A stretch of 64,000 nt of DNA from Peteryoungia ipomoeae (GTDB lineage Bacteria > Pseudomonadota > Alphaproteobacteria > Rhizobiales > Rhizobiaceae), in assembly GCF_004912165.1 (NCBI RefSeq), contig NZ_STGV01000001.1:682001-746000 (forward strand), in the 5' to 3' direction. The position numbers and the translations under genes were made by a program. Positions 57,639-64,000 of this stretch are shown in pieces (within the stretch, counting starts at the first letter, position 1; each line of letters starts with the position of its first letter). The notes under the pieces are model-generated. The model searched no databases, was not told where the DNA came from, and saw nothing but the letters and a program-made list of their open reading frames with translations.

Positions 57639-58772
57639 TCACCCGACCAAACGGCTAATATCGTTCCATGTCGCAAATACCATCAGCGACAAGATCATCG
57701 CAAAGCCGATGCGGAACGCGATTTCCTGCGCGCCCTGCCCGAGCGGTTTTCCGCGAAGACCTTCAATCGCGTAGAGAACGAGATGGCCGCCGTCAAGGAC
57801 CGGAACTGGCATCAAATTCAAAAGCCCAAGCGAAACGGACAGAACTGCCGCCAAATTGAACAGCGCAATGATGCCGAGTGTGGCCATTTCACCCGACGCC
57901 TGGACAACGCGAACAGGGCCTCCAAGCTGATCGGCATTCATACGGCCTGCAATCATGTTGCCGATGTAGTCAAAGGTGCCGGTCACGATGTGGCCCGTCT
58001 GGCGCACACCCTCCCACAGCGCTTCGCCCAAACCAAGTTTGACGATCCGGAAATTTCCAGCCTGTTGGTCCGTAATTATCCCGATTTGGCCGACTTCCAT
58101 CTTGTTTCCGAAGCGGTCCTCGATCACGGAAAGTCGCGGCGTCAGCGTCAGGTCCAGGGCGGCGTCATTGCGGCTGACCGTTACGACGACAGGCACCTCA
58201 GGACGCATGGTGATATAGCGGACGACGTCGTCGAAAGTCTCGATTTTGCGACCATCCAATGCAACCAGAACGTCACCTGGACGGATGCCAGCATCTTGTG
58301 CCGCAGAACCGGACTTGATGCTTGAAACAACCGGATCGGACACCGGTTTACCGACTGTGCCGAACATCACAGCAAAGATCGCGATTGCAAGCAAAAAGTT
58401 AGCCAGAGGTCCCGCCGCAACCGTGAACGCCCTTTTCCACAGCTTGGCGCCATTCAGGGTTTGGGCCTTTTCCGCACCTGTCAGCCGTGATTCGGCCTCT
58501 CCGTCCGGTCGGCTCGCACTATCGGCATCACCAAAGAAGCGAACATAACCACCGAGCGGGATTGCCGAGATTTTCCACCGCGTTCCGTGACGGTCGGTGA
58601 AGCCTATCATTTCCGGGCCAAAACCGACGGAAAATGCCAGCACCCGAATGCCCGACCAGCGGCCTGCGAGATAGTGGCCCATCTCATGAATGAACACGAG
58701 CAGGGAAAGAATGACGATGTAGGGCAGAATATAACCGCCTAGGAAACCGAAGATGCCAGTGATCTGTTCCAT
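57639..58772 (-). CDS. rseP: RIP metalloprotease RseP (site-2 protease)
   Basis: A 377-residue intramembrane zinc protease. The N-terminal zinc motif His29-Glu30-Met-Gly-His33 sits in the first membrane segment; a single PDZ domain (about 115-185, with RPGDVLVALDGRKIETF) lies in the periplasm; the C-terminal LDG motif (VPVLDGGHLVLY) completes the active site. In E. coli RseP cleaves the anti-sigma factor RseA and leftover signal peptides. The start at 58772 is preferred over a TTG four codons upstream. It lies between cdsA and bamA. Confidence 0.95.
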   Translation of the reverse strand: MEQITGIFGFLGGYILPYIVILSLLVFIHEMGHYLAGRWSGIRVLAFSVGFGPEMIGFTDRHGTRWKISAIPLGGYVRFFGDADSASRPDGEAESRLTGAEKAQTLNGAKLWKRAFTVAAGPLANFLLAIAIFAVMFGTVGKPVSDPVVSSIKSGSAAQDAGIRPGDVLVALDGRKIETFDDVVRYITMRPEVPVVVTVSRNDAALDLTLTPRLSVIEDRFGNKMEVGQIGIITDQQAGNFRIVKLGLGEALWEGVRQTGHIVTGTFDYIGNMIAGRMNADQLGGPVRVVQASGEMATLGIIALFNLAAVLSVSLGLLNLMPVPVLDGGHLVLYAIEGLRGKPLGQGAQEIAFRIGFAMILSLMVFATWNDISRLVG

Positions 58773-58824
58773 GTCTTCGTCCAATCCGCTTATGCGCTTG
58801 AAAGTCGGTCCTCAGGGCGCGCCA

Positions 58825-59658
58825 TCAGAGTCCGAAGAGAAAGGCTCCCATCGAGACGACGACACGGTCTCCGCCAGCAGAGACCGCGAGAGCGAGAAAG
58901 AAAGCCGCAAAACAGGCAAATACAAGGCCATCCACCCGGTCCATGACGCCGCCATGGCCAGGAATGAGGCGACTGGAATCCTTCACCCCAAATCGCCGCT
59001 TGATGAAGCTTTCGAACAGATCACCGATCTGCCCTGCGACCGACAGGATGAAGGCGATCATGACCACCCAAAGCCCGATATCCTGGAAATGCGCCGAGGC
59101 AAGCAGCACACCGGCAGCGACACCTGCGAGCGTTCCGCCAATTGCACCGGACCAGGTTTTGCCGGGTGAAATGCGCGGGGCAAGCTTCGGGCCCCCGATC
59201 GCTCTACCAACGAAATACGCAAGGATATCCGTTGCCCACACCACGAGGAAAACGAAAAGCATCGCAATGAAGCCAAGCGAATCCTCGCCCCTGATCGCTG
59301 ACAGGGAGATCGCACTCAGACCGGCATAAAAGACTCCGGCTGGCTGCCACCAGCTTCCGCGGCGAAGGAGCGGTGGAATGAGTGTCGTGACCACCAGCCC
59401 TCCAAACAGCGGAACGGTCAGATCATCCGAGCCGAACAGCAAATTGAGCGCAATCAGCGCCAGGCTCAGCCAGCCGAAAGCATCCGCTCTCAGGCTCTTC
59501 TCGGCGAGACGCGTAATGGTCGACCATTCGTAATAGATCAGCAGGCCCATCGCAGCGGCGAGGAAGCGGAAGGCATAGCCGCCAAGCCATGTGGCGGCCA
59601 CGACTACAACGATCATGACAACAGCCGAATAGATGCGCAGCCTCAGTTCTTGCGACAT
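58825..59658 (-). CDS. cdsA: Phosphatidate cytidylyltransferase
   Basis: A 277-residue polytopic membrane enzyme making CDP-diacylglycerol from phosphatidate and CTP. About seven membrane segments; the C-terminal signature is SFIKRRFGVKDSSRLIPGHGGVMDRVDGLV (in two runs). The ATG at 59658 gives the usual N-terminus (MSQELRLRI); earlier ATGs at 59667 and 59670 overlap the uppS stop. Part of the uppS-cdsA-rseP run. Confidence 0.95.
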   Translation of the reverse strand: MSQELRLRIYSAVVMIVVVVAATWLGGYAFRFLAAAMGLLIYYEWSTITRLAEKSLRADAFGWLSLALIALNLLFGSDDLTVPLFGGLVVTTLIPPLLRRGSWWQPAGVFYAGLSAISLSAIRGEDSLGFIAMLFVFLVVWATDILAYFVGRAIGGPKLAPRISPGKTWSGAIGGTLAGVAAGVLLASAHFQDIGLWVVMIAFILSVAGQIGDLFESFIKRRFGVKDSSRLIPGHGGVMDRVDGLVFACFAAFFLALAVSAGGDRVVVSMGAFLFGL

Positions 59659-59666
59659 AACCGCCA

Positions 59667-60428
59667 TCATAACCCAACCGCAGCCATAGGTTTCGTCGAA
59701 AGACCACCAAAGCGCCTGTCTCGCGATGCATATCGGTCAAGCACCGACAAAAACAGCTCCGCACTGAAATCCGGCCAGAAGTCGGGCACGAACATCAGTT
59801 CGGAATAGGCTGCCTGCCACAGGAGGAAATTCGACAGGCGCTCCTCGCCGCTGGTTCGAATGATGAGATCAGGATCCGGCATACCTGCCGTATCGAGGCT
59901 GCCATTGAGCTTTTCAGCGTCGATCTCCGACGGGTCCAGTCGACCTTCCCTAACGTCAAGGGCCAAGCGCGCAGCGGCTCGGGCAATTTCATCCCGCGCA
60001 CCGTAGTTGAAGGCGATCACCAGCGTCATGCCACTGTTTGCCGCTGTCCGCTCCTCGGCTTCCAGCAAAAGTGTTCGGATATCCGGCTGCAAGGTGACGC
60101 GATCGCCGATCACACGAATCCGAACATTGGCGGCGTGCAGCTCGGCAAGATCCCGACGAACGAAGGCTTTGAGCAGACCGAAAAGCTCGGAAATCTCGGC
60201 CTGCGGTCGACGCCAGTTTTCAGAGGAGAAGGCAAAGAGCGTGAGATAACCAATGCCGGCCTCACGCGCCGTCTTGACTGTGTCGCGCACCACCTCGACA
60301 CCCTTCCGGTGGCCCAGCGTGCGCGGCAGACCGCGCGCGTTCGCCCAGCGACCATTGCCATCCATGATGATGGCAACGTGTTGCGGGACAGGGCGATCGG
60401 CAGGGTTCGACATAGGGTTCTTGTCCAT
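59667..60428 (-). CDS. uppS: Undecaprenyl diphosphate synthase
   Basis: A 253-residue cis-prenyltransferase building the C55 carrier for peptidoglycan and O-antigen. The catalytic Asp23 lies in [10 protein letters not shown], and the regions [11 protein letters not shown] and [19 protein letters not shown] (in two runs) are diagnostic. The start at 60428 is likely; an ATG at 60413 is an alternative, neither has a strong ribosome site. The stop overlaps the cdsA 5' region. Confidence 0.96.
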   Translation of the reverse strand: MDKNPMSNPADRPVPQHVAIIMDGNGRWANARGLPRTLGHRKGVEVVRDTVKTAREAGIGYLTLFAFSSENWRRPQAEISELFGLLKAFVRRDLAELHAANVRIRVIGDRVTLQPDIRTLLLEAEERTAANSGMTLVIAFNYGARDEIARAAARLALDVREGRLDPSEIDAEKLNGSLDTAGMPDPDLIIRTSGEERLSNFLLWQAAYSELMFVPDFWPDFSAELFLSVLDRYASRDRRFGGLSTKPMAAVGL

Positions 60429-60462
60429 GCGACTAAACAGGCGATGCGCGGCGATGACGCAT

Positions 60463-61026
60463 TTATACCTGCATGATTTCCTTTTCTTTCTCTACGAGCA
60501 AGCGGTCGACCTCGACAATCGTCTCATCGGTCATCTTCTGCACCCGTTCAGACTGGCTGCGACTGTCGTCCTGACCGATCGTGCCATCCTTTTCAGCCTT
60601 CTTCAGGCCATCCATGCCGTCACGGCGAACGTGGCGGATGGCGACCTTGGCCTTTTCGGCATAGTCATGCGCAACCTTGACCAGCGACTTGCGGCGCTCT
60701 TCGTTGAGCTCCGGCAATGGGATGCGCAGGTTCTGGCCGTCGACAATCGGGTTGAGACCGAGATTGGCTTCGCGGATGGCGCGATCGACGGCACCGACCA
60801 TCGACTTGTCCCAGATTGATACACCCAGCATACGCGGCTCAGGCACGGTCACGTTTGCCACCTGGTTCAGCGGCACGCGCGAACCATAGGCCTCGACCAC
60901 GACAGGGTCGAGGACGTTGGCCGAAGCGCGGCCGGTACGCAGCGATGCAATATCATTCTTGAACGCATTGATTGCGCCGTCCATGCGGCGCTTGATGTCG
61001 TTGAGATCAACCCCTGTGGTCATCAT
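60463..61026 (-). CDS. frr: Ribosome recycling factor
   Basis: A 187-residue RRF that splits the post-termination ribosome with EF-G. The three-helix bundle is marked by [14 protein letters not shown] and [19 protein letters not shown] (in short runs), plus [13 protein letters not shown] at the end. GGGAG lies just upstream of two consecutive ATGs (61026 and 61023). The pyrH gene precedes it by 51 bp, with a small hairpin (GACCGC 61049-61054 with GCGGTC 61066-61071) in between. Confidence 0.97.
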   Translation of the reverse strand: MMTTGVDLNDIKRRMDGAINAFKNDIASLRTGRASANVLDPVVVEAYGSRVPLNQVANVTVPEPRMLGVSIWDKSMVGAVDRAIREANLGLNPIVDGQNLRIPLPELNEERRKSLVKVAHDYAEKAKVAIRHVRRDGMDGLKKAEKDGTIGQDDSRSQSERVQKMTDETIVEVDRLLVEKEKEIMQV

Positions 61027-61077
61027 GGTGCTCCCATTGCTCTTAACAGACCGCGCCGCAAGGCTGCGGTCACTTGA

Positions 61078-61800
61078 TTAATTGTCGGTCACGATGGTCA
61101 TGCGGCCACCGCCCTGGAGGATGTCGCAGAAGCCGCCCTTCTCGTGGATGGAGAAGACGACGATCGGGATGTGGTTTTCCCGTGCAAGCGCAACAGCGGC
61201 CACGTCCATAACGGCCAACCCCTTCTGCAAGACTTCGTCATGGGTCAAACGATCGAAGCGGGTCGCATCCAGCACCTTCTTTGGATCGGCGGAATAGATG
61301 CCGTCAACTTGCGTGCCCTTGAAGATCGCCTGGGCGCCAATTTCGGCGGCGCGAAGGGCTGCTGCCGAATCCGTCGTGAAGAACGGATTGCCCGTGCCAC
61401 CAGCGAAAATCACCACCCTGCCCTGCGACAGATGATGGCTGGCCGCCCGCTGCGAAAAGCTCTCGCAGATCTCCGGCATGGCGATCGCCGACAGGACGAC
61501 GGTATCGATACCGAGCTTGCGCAGCGACGTCGCCAGCGCCAGCGCGTTGATGACCGTCGCCAGCATGCCCATGTGGTCGCCGGTGACGCGATCGCCACCC
61601 TTGGACGCCACCGCAACACCACGAAAAATATTGCCGCCGCCAACGACGACGCCCACTTCGACACCCATGCGGCGGGCATCGGCAATATCGGATGCGATGC
61701 GATCCGCAACGGCAACATCGATCCCGAAGCCCTGACTGCCCATGAGGGCTTCGCCGGAAGCCTTGAGAAGGACGCGCTTGAACATTGGCTCGGCTGTCAT
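61078..61800 (-). CDS. pyrH: Uridylate kinase
   Basis: A 240-residue amino-acid-kinase-fold enzyme phosphorylating UMP to UDP. Signatures: VLLKASGEALMGSQGFGID (in short runs), VVVGGGNIFRG, HMGMLATVINALALA and GTGNPFFTTDSAAALRA. GGGAGA 6 nt upstream supports the ATG at 61800. It follows tsf across a 97-bp gap holding a hairpin, in the conserved rpsB-tsf-pyrH-frr order. Confidence 0.97.
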   Translation of the reverse strand: MTAEPMFKRVLLKASGEALMGSQGFGIDVAVADRIASDIADARRMGVEVGVVVGGGNIFRGVAVASKGGDRVTGDHMGMLATVINALALATSLRKLGIDTVVLSAIAMPEICESFSQRAASHHLSQGRVVIFAGGTGNPFFTTDSAAALRAAEIGAQAIFKGTQVDGIYSADPKKVLDATRFDRLTHDEVLQKGLAVMDVAAVALARENHIPIVVFSIHEKGGFCDILQGGGRMTIVTDN

Positions 61801-61838
61801 GAAGTCTCCCGAATATGAATGTGTGCCGGATACACGAA

Positions 61839-61864
61839 GGGCATCGCGTTGTCACGCGATGCCC
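61839..61864 (-). terminator. Hairpin between tsf and pyrH
   Basis: GGGCATCGCG (61839-61848) and CGCGATGCCC (61855-61864) form a perfect 10-bp stem with a 6-nt loop, past the tsf stop. On the minus strand it is followed by TTCGTGT, so U content is modest; it could be a partial terminator or attenuator before pyrH. Confidence 0.6.
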
Positions 61865-61897
61865 GATGTTTTCCCTGCCCTAAGGCAATCAGGTTGA

Positions 61898-62824
61898 TCA
61901 GCCCTTGGCGGCAGCAGCAACTTCTGCAGCGAAGTCGGTCTCTTCCTTCTCGACGCCTTCGCCGAGCAGGAGACGTGCCATACCAACCACTTCGATCGGT
62001 GCGCCGGCTTCCTTCTCGGCAGCCTTCACGGCGTCACCGACGGTCAGTTCCGGGTTGATGACGAAAGCCTGCGATAGAAGTGCAACTTCTTCGAAGAACT
62101 TGCGCATGCGGCCTTCAACCATCTTTTCGATGATGGCGTCCGGCTTGCCGGAAGCGCGGGACTGCTCGATGAACACGTTGCGCTCGCGCTCTGCGACGGC
62201 TGCGTCAACTTCATCAGCGCGGATCGCAAGCGGGTTGGTGGCAGCAACGTGCATGGCGACCTGGCGACCGATGGCGGCCAGAACGTCCTTGTTGCCGGTC
62301 GACTTCAGCGCAACGAGAACGCCGAGCTTGCCGAGGCCGTCAGCAGCAGCATTGTGGATGTAGGTGGCAACAACGCCGTCCTCGACGGAGAGCTTGACTG
62401 CGCGGCGCAGCGTCATGTTCTCGCCGATGTGAGCGATTGCGTCCTTGATGGTGTCGGTGACCGACTTGCCGGTGGCCGGGTAGACGGCTTCGCCGATAGC
62501 TTCAACCGAACCATCGGTCGAGATTGCAACGGCAGCGACGCCGCGGACCAGATCCTGGAAAGCATCGTTACGGGCAACGAAGTCGGTTTCGGAGTTGACT
62601 TCGACGACAACAGCCGAGGTGCCGGCGCCATTGATGCCGACGAGGCCTTCGGCAGCCGTACGGCCCGACTTCTTGTCGGCCTTGGCAATGCCCTTGGCGC
62701 GCAGCCAGTCGATGGCGGCTTCGATGTCACCGTTGTTTTCGGTCAGAGCCTTCTTGCAATCCATCATGCCTGCGCCGGACTTTTCGCGCAGTTCCTTAAC
62801 CAGTGCTGCAGTGATTTCAGCCAT
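61898..62824 (-). CDS. tsf: Elongation factor Ts
   Basis: A 308-residue nucleotide exchange factor for EF-Tu. The N-terminal UBA-like domain is followed by the core motifs [12 protein letters not shown] and [13 protein letters not shown], and the C-terminal part [13 protein letters not shown] plus [16 protein letters not shown]. Normal length. It lies 254 bp downstream of rpsB on the same strand, with two hairpins in the interval. Confidence 0.98.
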   Translation of the reverse strand: MAEITAALVKELREKSGAGMMDCKKALTENNGDIEAAIDWLRAKGIAKADKKSGRTAAEGLVGINGAGTSAVVVEVNSETDFVARNDAFQDLVRGVAAVAISTDGSVEAIGEAVYPATGKSVTDTIKDAIAHIGENMTLRRAVKLSVEDGVVATYIHNAAADGLGKLGVLVALKSTGNKDVLAAIGRQVAMHVAATNPLAIRADEVDAAVAERERNVFIEQSRASGKPDAIIEKMVEGRMRKFFEEVALLSQAFVINPELTVGDAVKAAEKEAGAPIEVVGMARLLLGEGVEKEETDFAAEVAAAAKG

Positions 62825-62998
62825 TGTGTGCCTCTTGTCTGTTCAGGCGGCCTGTCTGCTGGATGAAGGCAGAGAGTTTGCCGCTGTTTTGGGACGAAAT
62901 GTACCCGGATGTGTGACAGCGTGATGAAATGCTCACCACGAAAACAATCGACCGCATTCCGCGCGGCACCAAATGTGCCTGCGCCGGAAGTGCGCAGA

Positions 62999-63029
62999 CC
63001 GCCCGTCGCTCAATCGAGTCAGCGGGCGG
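62999..63029 (-). terminator. Second hairpin in the rpsB-tsf interval
   Basis: CCGCCC and GCT (62999-63010, with a 3-nt bulge) pair with AGC and GGGCGG (63021-63029). It sits 20 bp downstream of the terminator-like stem at 63049-63069 on the minus strand. No U-run; possibly an mRNA-stabilising or attenuating structure before tsf. Confidence 0.4.
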
Positions 63030-63048
63030 CCAATCCCTTGGAAAAGGG

Positions 63049-63069
63049 GGAGACGGCTTAACCGTCTCC
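63049..63069 (-). terminator. Terminator-like hairpin after rpsB
   Basis: GGAGACGG pairs with CCGTCTCC around a short TTAA-type loop (63049-63069), 10 bp past the rpsB stop. On the minus strand it is followed by CCCCTTTTCC. It may reduce transcription into tsf. Confidence 0.65.
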
Positions 63070-63078
63070 GAAACGCGA

Positions 63079-63846
63079 TTAAGCGTCGGCTTCGGTTTTC
63101 AAAGCCGGCTCGACCGGAGCTTCGGCAGAGGCGCCGAGGTCACGACCCGATGCGCCCTGCTGGCGAGCGATGCCGTCGATGGCAGCGCGCGAGATCAGGT
63201 CGCAGTAGAGAGCGATGGCGCGCGATGCGTCGTCATTGCCCGGGATCGGGTAGTCGATCAGGTCCGGATCGCAGTTCGAGTCGATGACAGCAACAACCGG
63301 GATGCCGAGGCGCTTGGCTTCGTCGATCGCGATCTTTTCCTTGTTGGTGTCGATGATGAACATCAGGTCCGGCGTGCCGCCCATGTCACGGATACCGCCA
63401 AGAGCCTTTTCCAGCTTTTCGCGTTCGCGCTCAAGGTTCAGACGCTCCTTCTTGGAGTAGCCCGAGCCTTCGGTTGCGAGAATTTCGTCGAGCTTGCGCA
63501 GACGGGCGATCGAGTTCGAAATGGTCTTCCAGTTCGTCATCATGCCGCCGAGCCAGCGCGAGTTGACGTAGTACTGGGCCGAACGCTTGGCGCTGTCAGC
63601 GATGATTTCCGAAGCCTGACGCTTGGTGCCAACGAACAGAACGCGGCCGCCACGGGCAACGGTGTCGGAGACAACCTGAAGGGCCTTCGACAGCATCGGA
63701 ACGGACTGTGCCAGGTCGATGATGTGGATGTTGTTACGATCGCCGAAGATGTACGGCTTCATCTTCGGGTTCCAGCGGTGCGTCTGGTGACCGAAGTGAA
63801 CGCCAGCTTCCAGAAGCTGACGCATGCTAAAATCAGGCAATGCCAT
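63079..63846 (-). CDS. rpsB: 30S ribosomal protein S2
   Basis: A 255-residue S2 protein. Signatures: the N-terminal [22 protein letters not shown] (in short runs), [17 protein letters not shown], and [33 protein letters not shown] (in short runs). The start at 63846 gives the expected N-terminus with GGAG 9 nt upstream; the frame extends 34 codons upstream without support. The C-terminal tail beyond residue 235 is low-complexity Ala/Glu, common in alphaproteobacteria. First gene of the translation run. Confidence 0.98.
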   Translation of the reverse strand: MALPDFSMRQLLEAGVHFGHQTHRWNPKMKPYIFGDRNNIHIIDLAQSVPMLSKALQVVSDTVARGGRVLFVGTKRQASEIIADSAKRSAQYYVNSRWLGGMMTNWKTISNSIARLRKLDEILATEGSGYSKKERLNLEREREKLEKALGGIRDMGGTPDLMFIIDTNKEKIAIDEAKRLGIPVVAVIDSNCDPDLIDYPIPGNDDASRAIALYCDLISRAAIDGIARQQGASGRDLGASAEAPVEPALKTEADA

Positions 63847-63888
63847 GCCTTTTTCTCCTTTTCCGGTTGAACCCCCGCGAGACAAACA

Positions 63889-63907
63889 GCGGGCCTTTCG
63901 GGCCCGC
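63889..63907 (-). promoter_or_regulatory. GC-rich hairpin in the rpsB leader
   Basis: GCGGGCC (63889-63895) and GGCCCGC (63901-63907) form a perfect 7-bp stem with a 5-nt loop, 42 bp upstream of the rpsB start. S2 genes in several bacteria are autoregulated through leader structures; whether this hairpin does that is not shown. Confidence 0.35.
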
Positions 63908-64000
63908 CACCGGGCGGAAACGGCAGGATTTCTCCCTGTCGATCCCAAGTCTCGCGTGTGGAATGATGGGGGCCATACAGGGACGGCCCGAGAAAATCAA

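Overview
The window is an ordinary chromosomal segment of a GC-rich alphaproteobacterium, most likely a member of the Rhizobiaceae (Rhizobium/Agrobacterium/Sinorhizobium relatives). The evidence is a pdhA-pdhB-pdhC cluster whose E1-beta carries its own lipoyl domain, LpxI rather than LpxH in the lipid A cluster, an alphaproteobacterial direct-repeat LexA operator (GAAC-N7-GAAC), a BTLCP-type transglutaminase-like protease, DUF2336 and DUF1003 proteins, and gene orders that I recall from sequenced rhizobia. I found no insertion sequence, prophage, CRISPR array, tRNA, rRNA or replication origin. Coding density is high and no stretch of more than 300 bases lacks a gene.

Layout. 1-7.7 kb: two small GlsB/YeaQ-type membrane proteins, lpdA, a DUF465 protein, an SGNH esterase, pdhC, pdhB, pdhA and an ftsB-like gene, all on the minus strand (the pyruvate dehydrogenase complex). 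7.7-11.6 kb: eno, kdsA, a glyoxalase-like protein and a DUF1003 membrane protein, also minus. 11.7-22.1 kb: lexA (plus) converging on comEC (minus), gltA, a PpiD/SurA-type foldase, then trpD-trpC-moaC-moeA as a tightly packed plus-strand run. 22.1-26.7 kb: a small hypothetical protein, pyrG, secG, tpiA and an exported alpha/beta hydrolase (minus). 26.9-34.7 kb: parE, an AI-2E/PerM transporter, a hypothetical protein, DUF2336, a flavin reductase/nitroreductase pair, and a repeat-containing exported protein. 34.7-42.4 kb: an acyltransferase, thrS, yidD, a NifU-like protein, folE, hisI, a patatin phospholipase, a CBS-pair protein and a rhomboid protease. 42.5-47.4 kb: a tandem PilZ protein, a transglutaminase-like protease, a single-pass protein, a D,D-carboxypeptidase with a SPOR domain, a small hypothetical protein and a gamma-carbonic anhydrase. 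47.3-50.6 kb: zur-znuB-znuC divergent from znuA (zinc uptake and its repressor). 50.6-63.9 kb: one long minus-strand run, rpsB-tsf-pyrH-frr-uppS-cdsA-rseP-bamA-lpxD-fabZ-lpxA-lpxI-lpxB, joining translation, phospholipid and undecaprenyl synthesis, outer membrane assembly and lipid A synthesis.

How the genes work together. Much of the window serves the cell envelope: KDO (kdsA), lipid A (lpxD/A/I/B, fabZ), outer membrane protein insertion (bamA), inner membrane insertion and export (yidD, secG, ppiD), site-2 proteolysis (rseP), undecaprenyl and CDP-diacylglycerol supply (uppS, cdsA) and peptidoglycan trimming (the DacF-like enzyme). A second theme is central carbon metabolism (eno, tpiA, pdhABC, lpdA, gltA). 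The third is regulation that can be read directly from DNA: a LexA operator at lexA, palindromes in the znu intergenic region consistent with Zur sites, a perfect FixK/FNR-type site upstream of the DUF465-lpdA unit, and several unexplained inverted repeats in leaders (gltA, tpiA, DUF2336, bamA).

I did not find a convincing new multi-gene system. The most useful leads are the FixK/FNR-type site near lpdA, the inverted repeats in the leaders, a three-repeat exported protein of unknown function at 33.8-34.7 kb, the His-rich tail of ZnuC, and what looks like a rearranged gene order around lexA-comEC-gltA.
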